Numbered from the stretch's first letter, positions 1-12,124 are shown. The stretch is DNA of 64,000 nucleotides from Neostapfia colusana (GCA_030760725.1 JASWHV010000017.1:11324959-11388958); one strand, 5' to 3'. Numbers and translations are program-made. The notes: generated by a model not told the origin, from the letters alone.

Positions 1-20
1 CATATTGGCCAATGGCAAAA

Positions 21-22
<2 letters not shown>

Positions 23-73
<51 letters not shown>
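23..73. repeat. (AT)n microsatellite
   Basis: About 25 uninterrupted AT dinucleotides near the left edge of the window. Read directly from the sequence. The flanks on both sides (to about 860) show no recognisable gene. Confidence 0.98.
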
Positions 74-75
<2 letters not shown>

Positions 76-863
76 GGTTAAAAGTCACTTGGCTTCATCA
101 TCTGACCAAGCTAGACCTGATATCACGCTGGCAAGACACTCAACAGTTAACAGTGAGTGCTCGCCATGAAACTTGCAACTGATCATGTTAACCCACTTTT
201 ATCGCCGCATCATGCTGTTTTCTTGTTGTCGCCGTGGTGCATGATGCACTGCTACTCCTGTCCATTTTTTTTAAAACGTTGGATGGAACTGAAGCGTCGG
301 CGGCCGGCCGGGTTGATGTTGCCGACGGTGAAGGCTAGCCGCTAGCGCGCGCTTTCCTCTCTGTTTCGAATACCATCCGCCTTTCGCGAGGCGAAACGCA
401 TTTGCCGGACGAATCTGATGCCACATCACCGTGCGTAACGTGAAGTGCATTTCCTTGCTTCTATAATTGGGAATACGTAACGTGAAGTTGTTATCGCTTT
501 TCAGCGAATCCTGTTTCCTAAGATATTTATAGCCGTACGTGCGTGATAAAGTAAGAACCACGAGTTTTTATAATACTGTGCTTAATGATCATTGGCAGAG
601 CGGAACCATATCTGCTTTGCTATATGCCTATATTTATTATCAATGATCTGATCTGATCTGTTCTGGTCTGGTGTTTCCTTTTTCAAGTTAATTACTGTAG
701 CCTTTTGTTCCAGATACGTTTGCTTTAACCGCTGATGTAGAGTAGTATGGTACCAACTAAACGTGACTCGGTCATTTTCATGGAAAATCCTTGCTACAAC
801 AACAAAAACCAGAGATTTCAAACCTTACTGAACTGAATAAATATTGTTTCCCTTTTGATGCAG
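74..863. other. Upstream or intronic DNA, no exon recognised
   Basis: This stretch lies before the first recognisable exon of the acetyltransferase-like gene. Relatives of that gene carry an N-terminal segment with a VFRG-type motif just before the part seen here. I looked for an exon coding it and found none. The stretch is therefore either part of a long first intron, with exon 1 left of the window, or the gene has lost its 5' end. The last bases before 864 are a good 3' splice site, a T-rich tract followed by GCAG. Confidence 0.5.
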
Positions 864-3405
864 CTTATGATCATCGTAGACGACGCTGGAGCATTCCTTC
901 CGGCAATGGACCACTCCCCATGGGATGGCGTAACAGTGGCCGATTTTGTCATCCCTTTCTTCCTCTTCATCGTTGGTGTCGCCCTAGCGCTAGCGTACAA
1001 GGTGCACACTAGCAAAGCACGAGTTTGACACTAGCTTTCGCCTCCAACAGTGGCCTCTACGACTTGCCAAAACCTAATCAGGACATCACTTCGTTGTTTC
1101 AGAGAGTACCGGACAAGTTGGACGCAACCAAAAAGGCAGTACTTCGTGCACTAAAGCTCTTCTGCCTCGGTCTTGTTCTACAAGGTATGGTGACGGCTAT
1201 TATTCTTGAACTGAACAATGGTATGTTGTAGGAAAAGTAGTTGTTGATTTTAGCGTCTCAGTTTAATACTGAACTACACAGGTGTATTCTTTCATGGTGT
1301 TCGTAGTCTGACTTTTGGCGTTGATCTTCAGCAAATACGATTGATGGGTATATTGCAGGTACACATTATGGCATCCATCTCTTTTTCATATGTGACATCG
1401 CATATTTTTGATGCTCGTATAACGTCGTATCTCCTTTGCTGTAGAGAATTGCGATAGCATATCTATTGACTGCACTCTGTGAAATTTGGCTCAAAGGAGA
1501 TGAAGACGTCGATCATGGGTTTGATTTGTTAAAGAGATACCGCTACCAATTGTGAGTTCAAAGTATTCTCGTTTTTCTTGGTTTATATTCCCCCCCATAA
1601 TCACATTGACAAGAATGGACCATTTGCTCTTGCATAGTAGGATACACCATAATCGTGTGTAATGCAGTACCTAATCGTTACTCCCCCCATCCTCCCATAA
1701 TCACATCTAGGTTTGGGTAAAGTCAATATTTTAAAACTTTGACCAACAATTATACAAATAAATTATTTAAAATATATCTAAAATTTAAAGAGTTAAGTAT
1801 TATGATAATTGGTTACATATAGTGAATTCACCAACGTCATTTTTATATTTTCAACCATAATAACTTCTTTGCTATCAACAAAGTTAAAAACGTTTAACTT
1901 TGACCGTGTCAAATCTAACGATACTTACATTTCTGGAAAAGGTAGTAATTCACAATGGTCCACAGTTTTGGCATGTGGAAAAAATTATGAAGTGATTTCG
2001 TTCATTTTCGCTCTGTTTTTTACATTATAGTTGGCTCTCGTTTTTCCAGGTTCGTAGGCGCCATTGTGGCAATCACATACATGGCCCTGCTATATGGTAC
2101 TTTTGTTCCTGACTGGGAGTATCACATATCAGGTCCCGGTTCCACAGAGCAGACTTTGTTTGTAGGTGTCACTTCATTGTATTTTTTCCTAAAATATATT
2201 TAGTAATAACTCAGATGAGAAAGGAAACTGGTCACTAATAAACTTCGAATTCGAATCTTTATCAGGTGAAATGCGGAGTAAGGGGTCACACAGGTCCAGG
2301 CTGCAATGCTGTCGGCATGATCGACGGTAAAATCTTAGGCATCCAGCATTTCTATGGTCGACCGGTTTATGCACGATCCAAGGTTCTTCTTGACTTCTAT
2401 ACTGTAGCTTTCTATCTGTCCTCTTTAGGAAATTTCTGTCTCCTATTCGGTCTCTGATAAAGTTTTTTACTCGTGTGGAAGCAATGCAGCATTAACTCAC
2501 CACAAAACGGGCCCCTTCCCCATGATTCTTGGTGCCAGGCCCCTTTTGATCCTGAAGGGCTTCTTAGGTCAGCAGGCTCGTCAGCATTGCTTCAGACTTC
2601 CTCTTGCAAACTGCAACGACGTTTTTTGTCACTGCTGAAAAATGCTGACAGATCTTTCTTTCTGCTATCAACAGCTCAGTTATGGCGATTGTCACATGCT
2701 TGATTGGGCTCCAGTACGGGCACGTAATTGTACATCTCCAGGTACAGCACTTGCTTGCAATATCAGCTTTATCAGCATATCACCCAGTTGACCAATCGAA
2801 CGGTTGTTCCGTCTCCTGAATTTCCTTTCAGGAACACAAGGAAAGAATCATGAACTGGCTAATCCCCTCCTTCGGCATGCTAGTCCTAGCATTCGCGATG
2901 GACTTCTTCGGTAAGCAACTCCATGAAAGTAACTTAACCACGCACAAGGGACAGGCCCTGCGCACGTTCCAGATCGTCAAGACTCAGAAATATCACAGTA
3001 ACCGCTCTTTTATCTTCCCCAGGAATTCACATGAACAAGCCATTGTACACCCTAAGTTACACCTTGGCCACCGCTGGCGCCGCGGGGCTCCTGTTCGCCG
3101 GAATATACGCGCTGGTCGACCTCTACGGTTACCGGCGGCCGACCGTCGCCATGGAGTGGATGGGCACGCACGCGCTGATGATCTACATCCTGATCGCGTG
3201 CAACATTCTTCCCATCTTCATTCATGGCTTCTACTGGAAGGAGCTCAAGAATAACCATTGTAAGTTAAGATTTTACGGACAGTCCTCTCAGCCAGATTTC
3301 AGTAACACAACTGGAAGTTTGAAACTCATGTCGTTGTCATCTCGCACGCTTGTCTTTTTTCTTGTTGCAGCTGTGGTTCCTCGGCTTTGGTGCATAAGGA
3401 CATGA
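864..3405 (+). CDS. Heparan-alpha-glucosaminide N-acetyltransferase-like membrane protein (5' partial, spliced)
   Basis: Exons read by GT-AG sites and frame: 864-1001, 1103-1184, 1282-1358, 1445-1551, 2050-2161, 2266-2382, 2482-2567, 2675-2741, 2832-2910, 3023-3259, 3371-3405 (379 codons including stop; start missing). The product resembles the plant HGSNAT-like/DUF5009 family: LMIIVDDAGG and HSPWDGVTVADFVIPFFLF, then GILQRIAIAYLL, the CGVRGHTGPGCNAVG segment, WCQAPFDPEGLL and the THALMIYILIACN helix. The animal enzyme moves acetyl groups from acetyl-CoA to lysosomal heparan sulfate; the plant substrate is unknown, so only a multi-pass membrane acetyltransferase-like role is inferred. The first exon, with its VFRG motif, is not visible. 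The last exon is odd: using the normal donor, the tail reads SVVPRLWCIRT, whereas another phase of the same exon reads LWFLGFGA then stop, closer to the family's C-terminus. No internal stop interrupts exons 1-10. Confidence 0.88.
1681..1945. mobile_element. Stowaway-like MITE in an intron
   Basis: A 265-bp AT-rich insert in the large intron (1552-2049) of the acetyltransferase-like gene. It starts with a C-rich CTCCCCCCATCC end, closes with a GGAAAAGGTAG end, and is flanked by TA dinucleotides at 1679-1680 and 1946-1947. The interior phrase TTTGACCGTGTCAAATCTAA and the ACTTACATTTCTGG right end fit degenerate grass Stowaway elements. The terminal repeats have diverged, so it is probably old. 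Confidence 0.65.
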
Positions 3406-3629
3406 GGATACATGGATACGGAGACTACATAGGAATCTGTTTGGATAGAGAGAAAGAAGCTATGCACGGCCTAGTTTTGCTATACGGCCACTGCATCATT
3501 ATTTGCTACACAGAGTGCTTAATTTCTCTGTGAGCTCTTGTATATGGTACAGAAGCCTTACTTGTGTATATGATTATGACACCATCTGGAAGAAATATAT
3601 AGTATAGTTACATATATCTTATACGCACG
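3406..3629 (+). other. Probable 3' UTR of the acetyltransferase-like gene
   Basis: About 220 bp of AT-rich sequence lies between the stop codon and the target-site duplication of the downstream retrotransposon. An AATATATAGTATA stretch near 3594 could serve polyadenylation. The retroelement may have displaced the original downstream 3' region. Confidence 0.45.
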
Positions 3630-3634
3630 AGTGC
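3630..3634. repeat. Target-site duplication AGTGC (left copy)
   Basis: AGTGC immediately precedes the TG of the 5' LTR. The same five bases follow the CA of the 3' LTR at 15995-15999. A perfect 5-bp duplication indicates one intact insertion event. Confidence 0.93.
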
Positions 3635-6600
3635 TGTAAAATTCTCAAAAAGTGGTAGCAAAAAATTTGAATTATAACTTTGAATTATAACGGTGTAGAT
3701 TCAAAGTGAGGATTCAAACTTCCCAAAAACTTCCAAACATGGAGATCTAAATTCATAACTTGGATCTTCATAATCTAAATATTCACCCTTCCAAATTTCA
3801 GCTCATTTGGAGGAGTTTCAATATTTGTTTGGGATTAAAAGGAGAAGCCCTCTAATCTGAATTTCAAATTCAGTTTCAAACTCCAATTCCCTCAATTTGC
3901 AAATTTGGTTCCACAAATGTGTTCTTCGCATTTGAATTAGCAGCCATGCCAAAAATCAGAAACTTTGGAGTTGGTTTACTATGTTTTTGGAACAACACAA
4001 AATGGAGAATTCAAATTCCTTTTCAAATTCAAATAACCAAACCTAATTCAAACCTCACACCGGAATTCAAACTATTTGAATTCAGTAAGTTTAAACCATG
4101 ACTTGGGGTGAAAGTATAGTCTTAAATGTTGAGTTGTTGGGGGAGAAATATCAGTGGAAAATTGGATAGGAATTAGGAGTGGTGGGACCCCTTTGTCAGC
4201 CACACACAAGTGCTGCCGCCTCAGCCGACGGCGGTCGAACAGCGGGAGCGCGCCAGCTCCCGATTGAACCCACGCCTGAGGGAGAGCACCGCGCCACCTC
4301 CTGTTGCCTGGGTTTGCTCGGCTGGATCACGGCAAGGGGTGCACCGGAGCTGTTTCGCTATCCCTCAGCTATAACTCGCGCCTCAGCCACTTTCTTTCGC
4401 CCAGAACACTGTCGCCGTTTCCTCCCGATCACGCCACAGTCACTGAGCTCGGTTGCTCGAGCGCCCAACAGCGAAGAGCTGTGCCCACCAGTGCTCTAGC
4501 TATCCAGCCCCTCTCCTTTCCTGTCCCGAGCTCGATTGCACCAAAAATTGGCAAAGTAGCCACGGTTCTCGGGTGAACATTGAAAACCTGAGAGAGGTCG
4601 GCGTGAACAGCTCACCCTGAGCAAGATCACGCCAAAACAAGTCAGCCCCTCGGTGCATCCTCGACCCCAGCTGCTTGAGCCCAAAGCTCAGCCCTGGACG
4701 TGATCACAGCAGAAGAATTTCGGGTTTTTCTCCCGGGCGGTACAAACTGACCCCGAGGTAGGAATTTGCCAAATTCTTCGTTAATTCATGTTCTCGTTGG
4801 TTCAAACTGTGCACAAAGCTTCCTAACTACTTGGCGCACTTCCTCCCTCGATCTTAGACCTAGATATGGGGTGTAGAGGGAGAATTTCCACGTTTGGATC
4901 ATGGCGCACCGCCGGACCACATCGGGTGCACGGTGCCGATAGGGTTACAGCTATCCTCGATCAGTTTAGGCTCCATGTCGAGCTTCTACTCCTTCCACTG
5001 GTGCTCTAGAGCCTGAGAACCGATCATTTGGTGGAGGGATGAGGATTCCCGACCTTGCCGGAGTTCAAAACCCTGCTGTCACCGGTGCGCGGTGGTTTCC
5101 GGTGAGCTACGGCCACCGGCAACCCTCCCAGAGTGTTCAGCACGGTCCATAATGGAGGAGCGGCCAGTTTGGGCCCAGGAGATGGCCGGGAAAGCCCTTC
5201 CCACCAACCTCACCGGAGCAGCGCCGCGGACTCCTCTGTTTGGCGCGAGGAAGAAGAGAGAGCCGATGAGTGGGGCCCACAGACAGAATTTAAACATTTC
5301 TAGATTTTCCTAATACAGTTCAAACTTTGGAGACCCATAACTTTGTGTAGAAAACTCCAAAAAGGTTAGGACCAATTTTATTGGAATCTTTAGGAGGAGT
5401 ACTTCACAGAGAAACAATTTGCTTGCTATGAAAATGACCAGAAATTTTTGTAGAATTATTTTTACTAAATCCTTTAGGGATTTATTACAGGAGCAATTCT
5501 TTATGAAATATTCCCAAATTTGGGCAGCTAATCCTTTCAATAGTTACTGATCTCCAGTAAAAATTTGGGCTTCATTGGAGTTTATTTGCTAGGCTAAACT
5601 GCCTTCTCAAGTTCAGCCTTTATTTGAAAATTCCAATTTAAACAGAAACTATTTCAGAACTCCTGTTCAACTTCAAAAATTCATATCTCTCTGCTGGTAG
5701 CTCCAAAAATGGTGAATTTTGTTAGAACCACGGAGACTTACCCTAACCAGTTATTCTACTTTTAGCTATGTCAAAGCTCCTGATTTGGGCTCAAAATTTA
5801 GAGAAGCCTTGTGCTTGTGGGAATTTTGGAGACCACAATGTGCAATGACATTTCTCCAAATTTTGCTCAGATCATCCTTAGAGAGTCTAGTATCCACTGT
5901 AAAAATCCCAAAGCCAATTAAGGATCCTAAATAGCAGTAGCTATGAATAGAAGTTCAATTCTTATAAGTCATTAATACTTACACATATATTTTGTTACAT
6001 TTCATAATAGTGACCGAAGTTGAAGACGCACCGGAGCCCTCGGACGTCCTCCCACCAGAAGCTGACTTCCCATTTAACTCGCAACCAGGTAAGCCCCGGT
6101 TTGCACTTAGGTACTTTTTATAAAGTTTTTCATTTGTATCACTTATGTCTAGGTTGAAATGTATGCATCAGAGTTAGGGTGATTGAAAACCCACTAGCAT
6201 AGCCTTTTTAAATCCTATAAAGGGTTGGGTAGTTTACAAACTCGACGAGTAGAGATGCCATGCTAATGTTTAGGATCTCGGTAGAAGTCGAGTGGTTGGA
6301 AGCTACTCGCGAGATAGTACTTATCACACGGAATGAGAAGAGGTAGAAAATGGCTTGAGTTGTGAAAATGAGACCCAGCAGGGGGGATAGGATGCAGTGA
6401 GTAGAGGTCTCACGTGTGTAGCCCTGTTGGCGTCAGTTGAGGACCGTCCGTCTGTGGCCCTGCTGGACAAGTATCGAACAGTACCGGATGCATACTGGCA
6501 TATGGGAATCAGGAAACCGATGTAATTGGTTAACCTGGGTGCCGAGGCTTACCCAACCGTAAATAAGAGTGGGTTGAGGGTAGCAAGGTGTAAATCTGCC

Positions 6601-7522
6601 GGTGGGCACAGTCACGCTCCACGCGGGGACCTCCTACCCGTTATGGATGGACCGGTTCGGCATTTGGGTTGCCTTTGAAAGGGTGTTGCATGCAACAGAG
6701 TAGGAAGGGGTGTGGAATCACGCTTCTGAAAGTGGGTGCATGCAACGTGTTATCCGAGTGTGTCTTGATTGCAATCACCGTCCCTCGCGGTTATTTGAGT
6801 ACCCGCTTGTTCACTGCGCTGTGACGTAGTAAGAAGTGAACTAAGCCAACTAAATATGCTGCATTGAATTATAAATGATTTGAAACCTCGTATGTTTTAG
6901 TTATAGAGCTAATTAAGTTTATATTCCACTTTGGGCATCATCACATCGGAGGAAAGTGTTTCTTGTTTAATTGTGGACTTCCGATGTGAGGGCTGCCTAA
7001 GGCTTATTAAACTGTTGCTATAAAACTGAAAGTAAGGATCAACATGTAGGTGTGTCTTTATTGTAATGTCATTTTTCCTATCTTACACATCCTTGCATGT
7101 AGAGTTCCATGCCTAGGGTTGTCGGTTAAACCTTGTTGAGCCATCGTGCCCACGGTTGCAATATTTTGAGCTGTGTGCAGGTGAGAGTTATGAGGAAGGT
7201 TCCGAGGATGAGATGATGCCCCCGTCGGGGTACACGGCCGAGTTAGAGCCCTGCACGCCACCGTGATCTCCGGTTCCATGTTGCTAGTGTGTAGCGTCCC
7301 CGGGCTGGACGGCTGCACTTTTGCGTAGATAGGAGTAGAGAGTGGCTATGTATATACTTCCGCTGTATCATTAAGCTTTTGTAAAAAGACTTCCGCTGTT
7401 TTATATCAAATAAAAGTTTGTATGTTGTTTTTTAATCTTTTCGTGTGTGCTGTTGGGTGCTGCATCGCACGGCACCACCCTATCCGATCCTGGAGCGGGT
7501 GAACCAAAGGGTGGTCCCCACA
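3635..7522 (+). repeat. 5' LTR of the Tekay-like element (3,888 bp)
   Basis: Starts TGTAAAATTCTC and ends GGTCCCCACA. It is collinear with 12199-15994 throughout, with scattered substitutions and several indels. Relative to the 3' copy it has an extra block of about 80 bp around 4215-4300 and lacks some bases near its own start. Open reading frames inside it (for example 4179-4576 and 5079-5313) are present in degraded form in both LTRs and show no protein similarity I recognise, so they are not called as genes. Confidence 0.95.
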
Positions 7523-7526
7523 GACA

Positions 7527-7539
7527 TGGTATCAGAGCC
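7527..7539 (+). other. Primer binding site (initiator Met tRNA type)
   Basis: TGGTATCAGAGCC lies four bases after the 5' LTR. It is the usual complement to the 3' end of plant initiator methionine tRNA, used to prime reverse transcription. Confidence 0.93.
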
Positions 7540-8655
7540 GCATTAGGAATAGCATGCTCAGAAAGAGCCTATTTTGAAAACTTAGAAGTAGTCGAGTGAG
7601 GATTAGTCACTATGCCCACATAAGGTATATGATAGTAGTAGTTACTAAGGTGGAAATACTAACATACTTGTTCTACATTCTGTAACGACGCTTCGACGTC
7701 AGGTAAGAGGTAAGGTACGCCACCGGAGGCGGGTCAATTGTGGTAACTCACCATACGAGTAATAGTATGGAAGGATATATCGTGGCTTGGCACGGTAGTT
7801 AATATGCGTCTCTGAACCTTCTCTATGGTCCTGAGAGCATATGAAAACGCTGATCTCCAGCGTGCTTTAGACAAAAGTGAGAATACCCCATCGTGTGGTA
7901 AGCAACACGATAGTGTGCAACTCTTGAACATTCAATGTTCAAAGGGCCATACGCAGCGCTCGCCATCGGCGTGCCTCAATGGTCATGAGGCAGTAGGTGG
8001 TATCCATTGGGTTGATAAAATTCCCAACTGTGACGACCCGTTCACGCTCTACTCGGGTTCACCGTCGTGTGGTGTGAAAACACGACCATGTACCTTGAGA
8101 CGTGGCTTGACTCAAGGACGATCCGTATGGCAATGATACGGACCGTATGTTTTTACTATGATATGGAACTGCCTGGAATGTGAAAAACTTTTGTGTGCAC
8201 CATTATTGTGTGTTCTTCTGTAGGTACACTAACCACGTTAGTGCATGACGCTTAGCAACCGTTTGTGAGTGACGTTCTTAGTTCCACCATTTGACACGTA
8301 TATGCCGGAATACTGGTTTAGTATTTTTCTTTGGTGAGGAAACGTAGTACCGAGACTGCATAAAAGGTTATTTTTCAAATAAAAGAGTTAAAATGAAGTT
8401 AGGATTCCATTTAGGAGTTATTGAACTTCCAAATTGAACTAAGAGTCAATTGGAAGTATAGATTCAATCTCAAAAACTTAGCAATAACCTCCCCTGTTTT
8501 TGGCAGAAACTTATCTGAACTTAAACAGGGCATAACTTAAGATTGATTGAACCAATGGAGGTGTGGGATACCAGTCTAGAAAGGTTTTGAAGTCCTCTAC
8601 AACTTTTCTGTAGAGCTCCCGAACAAAATCTCCCTCCAAAGGGATAAAATCTCAT
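7540..8655 (+). other. Leader and deleted gag region
   Basis: Gag should occupy this stretch, but no capsid-like frame is present. The first ~600 bases look like untranslated leader. From about 8150 to 8655 the sequence is AT-rich and resembles gypsy LTR-type filler. A short frame at 7825-8136 shows no gag similarity. The join to coding sequence at 8656 falls inside the gag zinc knuckle: CPETGHILRDC keeps the second Cys, the His and the last Cys, but the first Cys position is Ser. Confidence 0.7.
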
Positions 8656-11600
8656 ATGAGTAGGTACTGTCCAGAAACAGGGCACATTTTGAGGGACTGC
8701 CCCGAGCCGCGACAGGGCAGGGGTGCAGCACCGTATCAAGGTGCCAATCAGCCTCGTAATCAGCCCAAGAAACCAGCACCGAAACCCGGCAACATCCACC
8801 ACTTAGCAATCGAAGACGTGGCGGAAGGCGAACCCGTCCTCGCGGGTATGTTTTCTTACCTAGATCATCCCGTAGTCATACTTTTTGACTTCGGTGCCAC
8901 CCATAATTTCATAAGTCAGTCTTATGTTATTAAATATCAATTTCCTAGCATTCCCACAAATAGTTCATACTTGATATGCTCTCCGGGTGGGAAAATAACA
9001 GCTGATAGAATGGTCTATAGAGCACCATTACAGTTGGATGAGAATCTATATCCGACTTCTCTAATCATGTTAGAGAGTCAGAAACTTGATGTCATTTTAG
9101 GAATGTCATGGCTACATCGCCATGGTGCTGTTCTTGACATCATTCCACGTGTGGTTCGTCTAAACTCTCCACTTCATGAACCACATGTTCTTATTCTTGA
9201 CCGTTCGATTCAAGAAGCTCCAGCCACATATAACACGGAAGCCATAAAACTTGAGGATATTCGGGTGTTCCATGAATACCTGGATGTCTTTTCGGATGAT
9301 CTTTCGGGCATGCCACCCGAAAGAGATGTCGAGTTCAAGATTGAACTTGTACCTGGGACGACGCCGATATCACGAAGACCGTACAAGATGGCTCTGAATG
9401 AGCTGGCTGAACTGAAGGAGCAGCTCAACGATTTAATGAAGAAGGGTTTCATTCGACCGAGTTCCTCGCCATGGGGATGCTCGGCGTTGTTTGTGAAAAA
9501 GAAGGATGAAACCTTGAGGTTGTGTGTGGACTACCGACCTCTCAACGCTATCGCCATCAAGAATAAATATCCACTGCCCCGCATCGATATTCTCTTTGAT
9601 CAACTTGTGGGTGCGAGTGTATTTTCAAAGATGGATCTTCGCTTCGGATATCACCAAATCAAGATCCGAGCGGAGGATATTCCGAAGACGGCCTTTTCGA
9701 CGAGATACGGATTGTATGAATACCTCGTCATGTCTTTTGGTCTCACCAACGCCCCGGCACACTTCATGTATCTCATGAACTCAGTGTTCATGCCGGAGTT
9801 GGACAAGTTTGTGGTGGTGTTCATAGACGACATCTTGGTTTATTCCAATTCTGGAGAAGAACACGTCAAACACTTGCATATCGTGCTTCAACGATTGTGA
9901 GACCATAAGCTTCATGCCAAGTTCAGCAAGTGCGAGTTTTGGATCAGCCAAGTGCCATTTCATGGTCATATTATTTCTGCAGAAGGCATTGCAGTTGATC
10001 CAAGCAAAATCGAACAAGTGCTGAAATGGAAGTCCCCCACATCAGTCCATGAAGTTAGGAGTTTGCTCGGGTTAGCAGGATATTATCAGAGGTTCATACC
10101 AAATTTCTCCAAGCTTGCTAAGCCGATGACTGAACTGTTGAAGAAGGGAATCAAATATGTTTGGAGCTCAGCTTGTGAAGAAACTTTCCAAGCATAAGTG
10201 AAGCATCTTACAACAGCCCCGGTGTTAGCTCAACCGGATACAACCAAGCCCTTTGATGTATATTGTGATGCGTCTGGCATCGGGCTTGGCTATGTATTGA
10301 TGCAAGGAGGAAGAGTGGTCACCTATGGCTCACGTCAACTTAGTAACCACGAACAGCACTATCCGACGCATGATCTTGAGCTCGCTGCTGTGGTGTTGGC
10401 CTTGAAAATGTGGAGGCACTACTTACTCGGGAACTTAGTGCATCTCTACACCGACCACAAGAGTTTGAAATATATATTCACTCAAAAGGAGTTGAATATT
10501 CAGTAACGGAGATGGCTAGAACTGATCAAGAATTGTGAGATCGGGATTCACTACCATCCCGGAAAGGCAAACGTGGTTGCCGATGCCTTAAGCCGCAAAT
10601 CTCATGTTAACAATTTGTCCATCACCCCACTTGAAGAGGAGGAACGGAGCCTGTACTTGGTTCCATATGGGGCATTGTATAATCTTGCTCTCGTCCCTAC
10701 AATACAAGAGGAGATTATGGAAGCGCAGAAGAAAAACGTGGGAATGTCGCACATTCGCAGAAGGATGGAGAATGGCGAAATGGAATGCTTCCGAAGAGAT
10801 GAATACGACACTCTATGGTTTAAAGACCGGATAGTGGTACCCCGTGACATGAAGCTTCGGAAGAAAATCTTGGACGAGACTCATTTATCCAAGTATTCGA
10901 TTCATCCGGGCAGAAACAAGATGTACCAGAATCTGAAAACCAGGTTTTGGTGGACACGGATGAGAAGAGAAATCACAAAGTACGTATCCGAATGTGATAC
11001 GTGTCGGCGTGTGAAAGCTGACAATATGCGTAAAGCCGGACAGCTGCAACCACTGAACATTCTAGCGTGGACGTGGGAGGATATCAACATGGACTTCATT
11101 GTTGGTTTACCTCTCACATCTCACAAGCATGACTCGATTTGGGTAATAGTCGATCGACTAACCAAGTCGGCTCATTTTATCCCCGTACATACAAAGTACG
11201 TGGCGAAGAAATATGCGGAGCTGTATATTGCAAGGATCTTGTGCTTGCACGATGTTCCCCGCTCCATTATTTCAGATCGCGGTGCGCTGTTCGTCTCTCG
11301 GTTTTGAGAACAGTTGCACGCGTCATTGGGGACCAAACTGATCCGAAGTTCAGCGTATCACCCGCAGACGGATGGTCAAACTGAACGGGTGAACCAAGTG
11401 CTTGAAGACATGCTACGCGCTTGTGCCATCCACCACGGCAAGAATGGGGACGATCATTTGCCGTTGGCGGAGTTCTCTTACAATAATGGCTATCAAGCTA
11501 GCATTAATATAGTGCCGTATGAAGCTCTCTACGGCCGGAAATGCAGCACGCCACTCAACTGGTGCGAGTCCGGCGAGCGAGTTATCTACGGAATTGAACT

Positions 11601-12124
11601 TTTGAATGAAGCTGAAGATCGAGTGCGAGTAATACAAGCCAAGTCAAGGCTGCTCAATCTCGTCAGAAAAGCTATGAAGATAAAAGATGCCGCCCTCTCC
11701 ACTTCGACATCGGGGACCAGGTTTATGTCCGTGTGTCCCCGATGAAGGGAGTTCATTGTTTCGGAGTGAAGGGTAAACTTGCGCCACGGTTCATTTGTCC
11801 GCTCGCCGTCATTAAAAGATGCGGACTCGTGGCCTATCGCTTGGATTTACCGGCATCACTCGCAGGGATTCACAATGTCTTCACATCTCTCAGCTGAGGA
11901 AGTGCCTCAAACCCTCAGCTGAAATCCGCACAGAAGACCTAGAAGTTCTTCAACCGGACCTCACGTACACGGAGTATCCAATCCGTATTATCGATGAAAA
12001 GACGCGTGCCACAAGAAACCGGACCTTATGGTTCTACAAGGCCTTGTGGAGCAACCATACTGCTGATGAGGCGACATGGGAAAGCGAGGAATATCTACGA
12101 ACGAATTATCCGGACTTGCTATGA
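8656..12124 (+). pseudogene. Tekay-like pol (protease, RT, RNase H, integrase, chromodomain), broken
   Basis: Frame 8656-9900 holds the end of the zinc knuckle, the aspartic protease (GATHNFIS) and the reverse transcriptase up to VVVFIDDILVYS. RNase H follows (DVYCDASGIGLGYVL, TDHKSLKYIF), then the integrase zinc finger (HPGRNKMYQNLK, CDTCRRVK) and core (MDFIVGLP, SDRGALF, YHPQTDGQTERVN). The C-terminus at 11819-12124 ends with a chromodomain-like segment around YKALWSNHTADEATWE. In-frame stops sit at 9898-9900, 10195-10197, 10504-10506 and 11305-11307, and a frameshift lies near 11640-11700. The protease catalytic triplet reads Asp-Phe-Gly at 8887-8895, where Asp-Ser/Thr-Gly is expected. Three of the four stops fit C-to-T or G-to-A changes. 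The gene is dead in at least five places. Confidence 0.93.

Noticed and set aside
4179..4576. Overlapping plus-strand frames in the 5' LTR, also present near 12749-13089
   Set aside because: They occur in both LTRs with frame differences and have no recognisable family. LTR composition explains them.
7527..7540. tRNA-like matches at 7527 and 16528
   Set aside because: These are primer binding sites of retroelements, not tRNA genes; no cloverleaf surrounds them.
7825..8136. 103-codon frame in the gypsy leader
   Set aside because: No gag motifs; it lies where untranslated leader is expected.
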